Assembly (NCBI GenBank): GCA_012798155.1
Contig: JAAZNR010000633.1
Coordinates: 1 to 6,192 of the forward strand
Length of the DNA stretch: 6,192 nt
From: Thermogutta sp.
Lineage (GTDB): Bacteria > Planctomycetota > Planctomycetia > Pirellulales > Thermoguttaceae
Reading direction: 5' to 3'
In this document: positions 1 to 5,231 of the stretch, one piece after another
How the letters are laid out: every line of letters starts with the position of its first letter
Position numbering within the stretch: the stretch's first letter is position 1
Translations under genes and position numbers: made by a program
Notes under the pieces: generated by a model
What the model saw: the letters and a program-made list of their open reading frames with translations, nothing else
Databases searched by the model: none
What the model was told of the DNA's origin: nothing

Positions 1-35
1 CCACGGACCTGCACTGTCGCTCTTTGCAACGCAAA

Positions 36-179
36 GGTCCGAACGGCACGGATTTTGAAACGCAGAGGGCGCAGAGGGCGCGGAGAACGAAGAAGGAGAA
101 CGAAGAATTGGTAGCCGCAACTCCGCGTTCTCTGCGTTCTCTGCGTTTCCGTTTCATTCCCCAAATCCGTTCACGGACC
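36..179. repeat. Large imperfect inverted repeat (hairpin element)
   Basis: The core arms are 57-85 and 121-149. All 29 positions can pair, and the four departures from Watson-Crick pairing are all G-U if transcribed left to right. Each arm is built from reiterated cgcagagggc-like units. Pairing resumes outside the core: cggattt (49-55) with aaatccg (163-169), then ggtccg (36-41) with cggacc (174-179). The loop (86-120) is purine-rich with gaacgaagaa-type repeats. No protein signal is visible. It reads as an interspersed intergenic repeat rather than a terminator, since no T-run follows the stem. Confidence 0.75.
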
Positions 180-203
180 TGCCGCCGGCCCCTGAACGGT
201 TAC
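178..203 (+). repeat. 26-bp interspersed repeat, copy 1
   Basis: This stretch matches 2525-2550 at 24 of 26 positions and ends in tgaacggttac. It directly abuts the 3' arm of the 36-179 hairpin, as copy 2 abuts the hairpin at 2474-2526. Its tgaacgg (193-199) can also pair with ccgttca (167-173). An 11-bp piece, cacggacctgc, occurs at both 2-12 and 172-182, so another unit may lie just left of the window. The function is unknown. Confidence 0.65.
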
Positions 204-361
204 AAATCGTGAAAAAACGCGCGGATGAACGCTGGGATGAGGGCAAAACCGCGACACCTCTCCGACGCCCCGCGGAGAACGCCTTTGCGGCGCCCTTCGC
301 AAGCCCCAACATTCACGCGATGTGGGCACTGCGCAAACGGCTCGCCCCTCGGCCCCGCGGC

Positions 362-389
362 TTGACGTGCCGACGGAACAGGATACATT
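362..389 (+). promoter_or_regulatory. Candidate sigma70-type promoter for the tRNA-Leu/tRNA-Lys pair
   Basis: A TTGACG box (362-367) is followed after 16 bp by TACATT (384-389), with an AT-rich stretch running to about 396 in otherwise GC-rich DNA. The expected start near 396-398 leaves about 40 nt of leader before tRNA-Leu at 436. Position and match make it the best promoter candidate for the tRNA pair. Confidence 0.5.
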
Positions 390-435
390 AAAATTATCCG
401 GCCTCGATGGTACGAGGGCGGGGTTGGTATTGTGC

Positions 436-519
<84 letters not shown>

Positions 520-546
520 CTCCCGGCGCCGGCGATTCGCGCCCTT

Positions 547-620
<74 letters not shown>

Positions 621-663
621 CTCGGCAGGTGCCCGGTTCCGTGAGGGCCGGGGGGGATCCGCT

Positions 664-689
664 CAGGTGCCTACTATCACCTGCCTTTT
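664..689 (+). terminator. Weak intrinsic terminator after the tRNA pair
   Basis: The stem CAGGTG (664-669) / CACCTG (678-683) has the loop cctactat and is followed by CC and four T residues. The downstream arm, extended to cacctgcc (678-685), can instead pair perfectly with ggcaggtg (624-631), giving a larger alternative fold. The T-run is short, so efficiency is doubtful, but the position after tRNA-Lys fits. Confidence 0.4.
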
Positions 690-1091
690 GATTCTCGTTG
701 CGTCATAGCCGACCACGGCTATAAATGACGTGCTAGTGAAACCTGAGCACCTTCCTGCCGGCTCTTCCGGCCGCGAGCGGGTGCCTCGAAACCATGAGGA
801 TTGTGGGGGCTTGCTATGCGCGGCTCGCATGCGCTCTCAGAGCCTGTCTTCAAATTGACGGAAACGTGAAAAAATGGTACGACTCCGGCTTCACGGGGCA
901 TATGTTCAAGAAGGACGGAGCCGTACCCAATGTCGAGAAGGTATTATCCCAGCGATGTCTGGGACAAATTTGCGGAAGGTGGCACGGTTGCGATAATCCG
1001 TGCGGTCGTTGCGTCGTGCCATCGGAGTTGCCTTTGAAGCAATGCCCATGATGCGAGACCGTAGCACGGAGCCATCGACGTGGACGTTACC
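690..1091. other. Gene-free stretch, no supported coding sequence
   Basis: Several short open frames exist on both strands (for example 794-1051 plus and 906-1094 minus), but none has a recognisable domain or convincing codon bias. Stem-loops include gccgg/ccggc near 760-776 and tcccag/ctggga near 947-964. By eye, 850-1090 is less GC-rich than its surroundings, which together with the repeats that follow hints at eroded mobile DNA. No function can be assigned. Confidence 0.5.
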
Positions 1092-1138
1092 CACGAATAG
1101 AAATGTCCCCTGATTTTCACGAATAGAAATGTCCCCTG
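1092..1138. repeat. Two exact 21-bp direct repeats, possible insertion-sequence end
   Basis: Copies at 1092-1112 and 1118-1138 are identical and 26 bp apart start to start. The shared core is gaatagaaatgtcccctg. The second copy runs into CCCCT-gct-AGGGG (1133-1145), a small perfect stem. Repeated sites of this kind are typical of transposase-binding subterminal repeats (the IS21 family is one example), but no transposase is present and the element identity is inference. Confidence 0.5.
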
Positions 1139-1158
1139 CTAGGGGTTCAAGGAACTGC

Positions 1159-1219
1159 CGAATCGGGCGGCGGAGTGGAGGACGAGCGTAGCGAGTCCGG
1201 AACGGAGCGGCCCGATTCG
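1159..1219. repeat. 10-bp inverted repeat
   Basis: Arms cgaatcgggc (1159-1168) and gcccgattcg (1210-1219) are perfect reverse complements separated by 41 bp. The spacer also contains ggac...gtcc (1180-1183 and 1195-1198). It lies at the boundary between the 21-bp repeats and the integrase relic, overlapping the relic's poorly conserved beginning, so it may mark an insertion or rearrangement junction. Confidence 0.45.
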
Positions 1220-1645
1220 CCCGGCCCCACGCACCCGGCAGCGTCGGAGGATCAGCGACACGGGCAGGTCTTCAAGCTGCCGGACCGGCGGAGCGATAAG
1301 CCCCCCGACGCGAACCGCGTCGGACGATTGGTCGGGACCATGGGGCGTGGGGCGGGGGTGGTGACGAGCAGGACCGGGGACAAGTGCAAGTACGCCGGCC
1401 TGCATGACCTGCGGCGGGGGTTCTGTACCCGGTGGGCGCGGCGGATTATGCCCCCGGTGCTCAAGCGGCCGGCCCGCCACGCCTTGATCCGGACCACGCT
1501 CAGCTACTACGTGGACCTGGACGCCGAGGACCTGGCGGACCAGCTAGGGGCGAAATACGACCCCCGCGCGAATGAGGCCGGCAACACTTTGGGCAACAAC
1601 GGCCCCCAAGGGGGCGTTTCTACCCGCGATGCCGACGCCACGTAA
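1175..1645 (+). pseudogene. Tyrosine recombinase/integrase, C-terminal relic
   Basis: The open frame gives 156 residues, and only the part from about residue 29 looks like protein. It carries the second half of a tyrosine recombinase catalytic domain: the HDLR box (His77, Arg80), the RHALIRTT box with His102, and the nucleophile Tyr111 nine residues after that His, in the order and spacing of XerC/D-type enzymes. The acidic YYVDLDAEDLADQL tail resembles integrases I recall from planctomycetes. The N-terminal DNA-binding domains and the part with the first catalytic Arg and the Lys are missing, and no frame upstream supplies them. It should therefore be inactive. Its 3' end faces the 3' end of tRNA-Asp 29 bp away, which suggests an old element at a tRNA site, though no att repeat was found. 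Confidence 0.75.
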
Positions 1646-1674
1646 ACCCTTATCTATTCGCGAGTAACGCACAG

Positions 1675-1748
1675 CGAGGGCGACGGGACTCGAACCCGCA
1701 ACCACTGGATCGACAGTCCAGTACTCTAACCAATTGAGCTACGCCCCC
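1675..1748 (-). tRNA. tRNA-Asp (anticodon GTC)
   Basis: Read on the minus strand, the acceptor stem pairs GGGGGCG (1748-1742) with CGCCCTC (1682-1676), with one G-U pair. The discriminator is G (1675), as expected for aspartate. The anticodon stem CTGGA/TCCAG encloses CTGTCGA, giving anticodon GTC. The T loop is TTCGAGT and the D arm is TAGCTCAATTGGTTAGAG. Length is 74 nt with no encoded CCA. It is a single gene with its own promoter just upstream (1766-1798). Confidence 0.97.
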
Positions 1749-1765
1749 GTAGCCGGCGATCATAG

Positions 1766-1798
1766 ATTATAGACCGTTATAGACAGACCATTATAGAC
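1766..1798 (-). promoter_or_regulatory. tRNA-Asp promoter region with three TATAAT-like boxes
   Basis: On the minus strand GTCTATAA occurs three times (1798-1791, 1784-1777, 1774-1767). Two copies form perfect TATAAT boxes at 1795-1790 and 1771-1766, and the middle one is TATAAC. The proximal box predicts a start near 1759, about 11 nt before the tRNA, which suits a tRNA leader. The distal box has TTGTTC 18 bp upstream as a poor -35. Which box is used cannot be decided from sequence. Confidence 0.55.
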
Positions 1799-1917
1799 CA
1801 AGCACCGCAGTCGGAACAACGCTCCTCGGCAAGGTCATCGCGCCGACGGTTTTTATCGGACGCTCGCCGCCGCTTCGAGCGAGACGCTCCCACCCGGCTG
1901 AATCGCACCGGATCGCC

Positions 1918-1989
1918 AAGGCTTGCGCCAACACCGCCACCAGAGCTTGCGCCAAGACCGCCGCCAAGGCTTGGGTCGAAAACGCCGTC
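1918..1989. repeat. Three tandem 24-bp imperfect repeats
   Basis: Units at 1918-1941, 1942-1965 and 1966-1989 share the pattern aaggcttgcgccaanaccgc. The first two are closely alike and the third is degraded. Read on the minus strand they would encode an 8-residue glycine-rich repeat within an 85-codon open frame (1777-2034). That frame runs through the tRNA-Asp promoter and has no recognisable domain, so I treat this as non-coding. Confidence 0.65.
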
Positions 1990-2473
1990 CAGCGATCCGT
2001 TTCTTATTCTAGCCCCTTTTTTCGCCCTCTCCAAGTCGGGGAGGGTGCAATCGACGCGCCCTCGTCTCCCGTCCGGTTCCGTCTCTTTGGATTATTGCGG
2101 TCGGTTCGATTTCGGCAAAGGGGGTGGACGCTTGCCGGCCGCAGCCCTCGCCGTTCCGCCATTCGCCGCTATTCGCCGGATTGTGAGCTAGGCTTGAGTA
2201 GAGCCGCGGGCCGCCTTCGCACACGATCGAAAAAGGCCGCTCGACCTCCCAATCAGGGGTAGAGCAAGCCCTTTTCGTGCGCGCTTTTGTAACCCGCTTA
2301 GTTTTACTACGCGGGATAAGAAGCTGGGCAAACTGGGGTACGCAGCTTTGTGAGTCTGCGTAAGAGCGGTAAGCCGTTTTCGCCGATCCTGCGCAGTAAA
2401 ATCAGGGGAGCCATCCCAATTCTTCCGGCGAAGCCCGCGGAAATGGGACTCTCCTTCGGGGATGAAAGTGCAG

Positions 2474-2526
2474 GGCACGTCTCTCGGCCCGCGACGGCCC
2501 GGAAGACGCGGCCCGGAAGACGTGCC
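2474..2526. repeat. Hairpin with an internal 14-bp tandem repeat
   Basis: A perfect 9-bp stem pairs ggcacgtct (2474-2482) with agacgtgcc (2518-2526). Its loop and 3' arm contain an exact tandem repeat cggcccggaagacg (2495-2508 and 2509-2522). The 3' arm runs straight into the 26-bp repeat at 2525-2550, the same arrangement as at 36-203. Confidence 0.6.
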
Positions 2527-2550
2527 TGCCGCCGGCCCGTGAACAGTTAC
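2525..2550 (+). repeat. 26-bp interspersed repeat, copy 2
   Basis: It matches 178-203 at 24 of 26 positions, differing at positions 15 and 21. It ends in gtgaacagttac, which contains the partly symmetric aacagtt. It lies 23 bp upstream of the small membrane-protein start, separated by gcgtttttta, so it could influence that gene, but it may equally be dispersed repeat sequence. Confidence 0.65.
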
Positions 2551-2573
2551 GCGTTTTTTATCGAGATCGATTG

Positions 2574-2720
2574 ATGTGGTACTATCTGGATCACGGTTTG
2601 AATCTCGCCGCTCGGGAGATCGGCCGGCTCGAACCTGAGCATTGGCTGGTACTCGGCGTACTCGCCGTCGTGGTGGGAACGGTCTGGTTACGGGGTTTCG
2701 GTTCCCGCCGCCATTACTGA
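2574..2720 (+). CDS. Small single-span membrane protein (48 aa), hypothetical
   Basis: An ATG-to-TGA frame encodes 48 residues starting MWYYLDHGLN. An amphipathic-looking stretch to about residue 22 (AAREIGRLEPE) precedes one hydrophobic span, WLVLGVLAVVVGTVWL (residues 24-39), and a basic tail GFGSRRHY. By the positive-inside rule the C-terminus is cytoplasmic. No Shine-Dalgarno sequence is obvious (only gag about 10 nt upstream), which is common in planctomycetes. It converges on the Trm112-like gene with 16 bp between stop codons. The family is not recognised. Support comes from the clear membrane span and sharp C-terminal charge rather than homology, so it may be a real small gene or a chance frame. 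Confidence 0.5.
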   Translation: MWYYLDHGLNLAAREIGRLEPEHWLVLGVLAVVVGTVWLRGFGSRRHY

Positions 2721-2736
2721 GCCTGCCGCGGCCGCT

Positions 2737-3009
2737 TCAAGGCTCGGGCTTCGTGGCCAACCCCTCCAGGGGAATCCCTTCGTCGATCAAGAGGACGGGG
2801 ATTCCCTCGCGGACGGGATAGGCCACCGCGCCGTCTTGCCGGACCAAAAGTTCCTCCACCGGCTCGCGGATGGTCTGTCCGGCCCGATTGTTTACCCGTC
2901 CCGCCGCAATCGCTGCGTTTACGGCCGCAATCAATTCAGGGGCGGCGGCCCGCAAGGGTTGCCGCGTGTCCGGGCAGGCCAGGATGGCCGACAGTTGGGC
3001 GTCTAACAC
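2737..3009 (-). CDS. Trm112-like (UPF0434/YcaR-type) protein without zinc cysteines
   Basis: This is a 90-residue protein. The N-terminal LSAILACPDTRQPLR (6-20) and the C-terminal AYPVREGIPVLLIDE match the start and end of the Trm112 family, which in many organisms binds and activates methyltransferases. Usual bacterial members are about 60 residues with a CPxC zinc knuckle. Here only one Cys (Cys12) is present in the whole protein, and about 25 extra residues (an Ala-rich helix, PELIAAVNAAIAAGR, and a loop) separate the two halves. It therefore cannot form the usual four-cysteine site. I recall similar cysteine-poor forms from planctomycetes. The start is GTG, chosen for the strong GGAG site 7 nt upstream. 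It lies 109 bp downstream of the protease gene on the same strand and may be co-transcribed. Its partner is unknown. Confidence 0.8.
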   Translation of the reverse strand: MLDAQLSAILACPDTRQPLRAAAPELIAAVNAAIAAGRVNNRAGQTIREPVEELLVRQDGAVAYPVREGIPVLLIDEGIPLEGLATKPEP

Positions 3010-3016
3010 TTTGTTT

Positions 3017-3020
3017 CTCC
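3017..3020 (-). promoter_or_regulatory. Ribosome-binding site for the Trm112-like gene
   Basis: GGAG on the minus strand sits 7 nt before a GTG codon and is preceded by a purine-rich run (gaaggaaacggag). It fixes the start at the GTG codon at 3009, in the absence of an upstream in-frame ATG. Confidence 0.7.
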
Positions 3021-3118
3021 GTTTCCTTCTCCGTTTTCAAAACGCCGTGGCAGCTCCTTCGTTCCGGACGGTTCCAGGCATCGAACGTGTGAGCCGCGGC
3101 CGCCTTTTTCACCAGGCA

Positions 3119-4411
3119 TCAAAACTGGAGCGGCCTTTCGGCGACTTCGATTTCCAGTTCCAGGCGCTCCGTGCCTCGCAGGATACCGACCTTGACCTTA
3201 GTTCCCACGGCGGATCGGGCGACGGCGATACTGAGGGCGGCAGGTTCCGGGATAGGCTTGCCGTCCCAGGTCAAGATGATGTCGTCCGGCTGCAAGCCGG
3301 CGGCATCGGCAGGAGAGCCGGGGACCACGCGGACCACTTTCGCCCCGGAGGCCGACTCCAGGTTTCCGCGGCGGGCGTCCCGTTCCGAGACCTCTTCCAT
3401 TTGCACGCCCAGCCAACCGCGGCTGATACGGCCGGTATCGCGAAGCTGCCGATAGATGTCCTGGACCACGCGGCTGGGGATGGCGAAGCTGATGCCGCGA
3501 TAGGCCTCCCCGAAGATGGCCGTATTGATGCCCACGATGCGACCCTTCATATCGACCAAGGGACCGCCGCTGTTGCCGGGGTTCAAGGCGGCGTCGGTCT
3601 GGAGGAATTCCTGATATCCGCCCGCATTGGTGGCCGCCCGGCGCTCCTTGGCGCTGATGATTCCCGCGGTCACGGTATGGCTCAGGCCGTACGGGTTGCC
3701 GATGGCCAGCACGGCATCGCCGACCTCCAATTGATCGCTGTCGCCCCAAGGCACGGCGGAGAGTCCCGCGGCGGAGATCTTCAGCACGGCCAGGTCGTTG
3801 ACGGGATCGGCGCCCACCACGGCGGCGTTGTGGACGGTTCGCCCGTCGGCCAAGCGGACCGTGATCCGGGAGGCTTCGTTGATGACGTGGAAATTCGTGA
3901 CCAGGTAGCCCTCCGGATCGACGATGACGCCGGATCCCATGCCCCCCTCCCGGAACTCCGGCTGGAAAAAGTGCCGCCATTCGTCGGGGACGGAGGCCGG
4001 CACGTCGCGGCGAACGGTTTCGATGCCAACGACCGCAGGAGACACGCCGCGGACGATCCAGCGGAAGCGTTCGCGGGGTTCGGGGGACTGGTCCAAGACC
4101 TGGCGGGCGACCTCGAACTCCGCCCGCAACTTACCCCGACTCCAAGCATGCGAAACGGCCTCCAGGAGGTAGGGGGCGGCCAGCAGAATGACCGGCATCA
4201 GCAGTACGAGCAGCAGCAAAGCGGGGCGGACGCGCTGCGGCGGATGCGGCACGGTGACCGGCGCGGGGCGCGGAGGTCGCGGCGAGAGGGGCGACTCGCC
4301 CACCGCCACGGCCGAGATCGGCTCCTCATCGCGCCACGTTTCGCGTTCGCTCGCCGGAGGGCTTCCTTCCTCTGGGGAGGGTCGATCCGGTCCGCTCTCG
4401 AAGACGCTCAT
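3119..4411 (-). CDS. Membrane-anchored HtrA/DegP-type serine protease (S1C) with one PDZ domain
   Basis: From the start at 4411 the protein has 430 residues. Residues 1-61 are a Pro-rich, probably cytoplasmic segment. Residues 64-83 form one membrane span (ALLLLVLLMPVILLAAPYLL), anchoring the enzyme with its protease domain outside the cytoplasmic membrane. The chymotrypsin-like domain (about 116-318) has the full triad: His175 in TNFHVI, Asp206 in NDLAVLKI and Ser281 in GNSGGPL. One PDZ domain (about 331-425) starts at GWLGVQM and includes GSPADAAGLQPDDII. Such proteases degrade or sense misfolded envelope proteins, as DegS and HtrA do. A longer in-frame start at 4492 would add 27 residues (MPDWKVGVIL...). 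I prefer 4411 because GGAACG lies about 9 nt upstream and the added part has somewhat weaker codon bias, but the evidence is thin. A TACAAT box at 4530-4525 could serve either start. Confidence 0.93.
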   Translation of the reverse strand: MSVFESGPDRPSPEEGSPPASERETWRDEEPISAVAVGESPLSPRPPRPAPVTVPHPPQRVRPALLLLVLLMPVILLAAPYLLEAVSHAWSRGKLRAEFEVARQVLDQSPEPRERFRWIVRGVSPAVVGIETVRRDVPASVPDEWRHFFQPEFREGGMGSGVIVDPEGYLVTNFHVINEASRITVRLADGRTVHNAAVVGADPVNDLAVLKISAAGLSAVPWGDSDQLEVGDAVLAIGNPYGLSHTVTAGIISAKERRAATNAGGYQEFLQTDAALNPGNSGGPLVDMKGRIVGINTAIFGEAYRGISFAIPSRVVQDIYRQLRDTGRISRGWLGVQMEEVSERDARRGNLESASGAKVVRVVPGSPADAAGLQPDDIILTWDGKPIPEPAALSIAVARSAVGTKVKVGILRGTERLELEIEVAERPLQF

Positions 4412-4524
4412 GGCTTTCGTTCCAGCACTTGGCAAGGTATCCAAGATGGCATCAGGCGTCGCAAGGATGACGCCGACCTTCCAATCGGGCATACCCCGCG
4501 AGCCGCGCGAGTCCTCGCTCCTTC

Positions 4525-4532
4525 ATTGTATC
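4525..4532 (-). promoter_or_regulatory. Candidate -10 element of the protease gene
   Basis: GATACAAT on the minus strand predicts a transcript start near 4518, ahead of both possible protease starts. No good -35 is visible about 17 bp upstream (CCGCCT). The identical octamer precedes the ABC ATPase gene (5135-5142). It is a weak call resting on position and on the shared octamer. Confidence 0.3.
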
Positions 4533-4564
4533 GTCCGGCCTCGCCCGAGGCGGCGGGAGATTTG

Positions 4565-4595
4565 TTGACGGTAAGCCAAAAATGACAATTACAAT
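4565..4595 (+). promoter_or_regulatory. Candidate promoter pointing rightward
   Basis: TTGACG (4565-4570) and TACAAT (4590-4595) are separated by 19 bp, longer than the optimal 17, in the most AT-rich patch of the divergent gap. Transcription would begin near 4602 and run through the stem-loops at 4634-4715. It could drive a short RNA or a long leader for the ABC gene. Confidence 0.4.
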
Positions 4596-4601
4596 AAGTA
4601 G

Positions 4602-4728
4602 AGATGTGTAAAAGAAGCGTCTCGACAGGGGTGACGGACAAGCTGACAGCTCCACCATGAAGGTGGGCGGCGGCGAGTTGACTTGCCCGCGGCGTCCGTG
4701 CTTTGTGACAGCTTGATTTTTTAATTTT
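4602..4728 (+). ncRNA. Possible structured small RNA or leader with a U-rich end (unrecognised)
   Basis: The stretch begins just after a candidate promoter and ends in gatttttt-aatttt (4715-4728). Stems seen: CCACC/GGTGG (4653-4657 with 4663-4667, loop atgaa); GGCGAG/CTTGCC (4672-4677 with 4682-4687, loop ttga, one G-U); acggac (4634-4639) with gtccgt (4694-4699); and caagctg (4639-4645) with cagcttg (4709-4715). The last two cross each other, so they would form a pseudoknot or compete as alternative folds, and the second one directly precedes the T-run. No known RNA family is recognised and no downstream gene is close. It is inference from structure only. Confidence 0.3.
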
Positions 4729-4876
4729 GGGATTATCCGACCTGCGGCCTTGTGAGCACGTCCCGGCAGATTCCCCAAAAACGGCCCCGTTGCCAACCCC
4801 TTTTTTAGCCATGACAAAGCACCAGCCCGCGGGGATGCGTCGCCTCTCGGGGATTGCGTTGCGTCTCCGCTGCATA

Positions 4877-5000
4877 CCTCGCGGAGGGCGAAACACGGCA
4901 CGCCCGGTTATCGTATCAGCTATTCAAAGCGTCCCCGCCGCTGCTCAAAGCGTCCGCGCGGTATCCAAAGCGTCGGCGCCTGCCTCGCGGAGGGCGAAAC
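4877..5000. repeat. Three tandem 21-bp repeats beside an 18-bp direct repeat pair
   Basis: The 18-bp sequence cctcgcggagggcgaaac occurs exactly at 4877-4894 and 4983-5000, and in each case ncggc follows. Between them three imperfect 21-bp units (4920-4940, 4941-4961, 4962-4982) share tcaaagcgtc, and the last abuts the second 18-bp copy. An open frame through this stretch (4727-5467) has no domain and runs into the ATPase gene in another frame, so I see it as non-coding. The rest of 4729-5134 holds nothing else I can support. Confidence 0.6.
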
Positions 5001-5134
5001 TCGGCTGGCAACGCGGCGCTGAGGTGGGACGGGTCGGGTCCGGCATGATTGCTACAACCGGTGCGTCGCGGATCGGCCGGCGACTGGTGTCATATCCGGA
5101 TGCCCGGGCAATGTACGCACGCCCGGCGGCATGG

Positions 5135-5142
5135 GATACAAT
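5135..5142 (+). promoter_or_regulatory. Candidate -10 element of the ABC transporter genes
   Basis: GATACAAT lies about 90 bp upstream of the ATPase start and is identical to the octamer before the protease gene on the other strand. A possible -35, TACGCA (5114-5119), is 17 bp away but matches the consensus poorly. The palindrome tgcccgggca (5101-5110) lies just upstream. Confidence 0.3.
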
Positions 5143-5231
5143 CGCAAGGATGGAGCTTTCCGGCGGCCGGCTCACGGAGCGGGGCCGGGTCGGGGAGTCC
5201 GCAAGGCATGACCTTCGGGCGAGAGTCGCGG

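Larger units (their letters stand above)
1990..2573. other. Gene-free stretch with several stem-loops
   Basis: No coding sequence is supported. Stem-loops seen: CCCTCTCC/GGGGAGGG (2025-2045, loop aagtc, no T-run after it); CCCGC-t-TAGT/ACTA-c-GCGGG (2293-2315, loop ttt); TACGCAG/CTGCGTA (2339-2362, perfect 7-bp stem); CCCAATT/AAATGGG (about 2414-2453, one mismatch); and the hairpin at 2474-2526. Four hairpins in about 240 bp could belong to a structured RNA or to repeat debris. I do not recognise RNase P, tmRNA, 6S or SRP RNA motifs. Confidence 0.5.

Noticed and set aside
794..1051. 85-codon plus-strand frame with several Cys residues
   Set aside because: The cysteines are not in a recognisable zinc-finger spacing, and no family resemblance or start signal was found.
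1918..1989. Possible CRISPR array
   Set aside because: The units are contiguous without spacers, and no cas genes are present. The same applies to the repeats at 4920-4982.
1777..2034. 85-codon minus-strand frame with an 8-residue Gly-rich repeat
   Set aside because: It runs into the tRNA-Asp promoter boxes, and the repeat is explained by the 24-bp minisatellite.
2025..2045. GC-rich stem CCCTCTCC/GGGGAGGG near a T-run
   Set aside because: The T-run lies before the stem on the plus strand and becomes an A-run after it on the minus strand, so it does not form an intrinsic terminator in either direction.
2225..2570. RNase P RNA or tmRNA hidden in the structured gap
   Set aside because: The conserved RNase P blocks (gaggaaagtccgg and the agagcgcacc region) and the tmRNA tRNA-like ends were not found on either strand.
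2870..4585. 571-codon plus-strand open frame, the longest in the window
   Set aside because: It lies antisense to the S1C protease and Trm112-like genes, both with clear motifs; its translation is low-complexity Gly/Arg/Asp-rich and has no domain. It is a product of high GC content.
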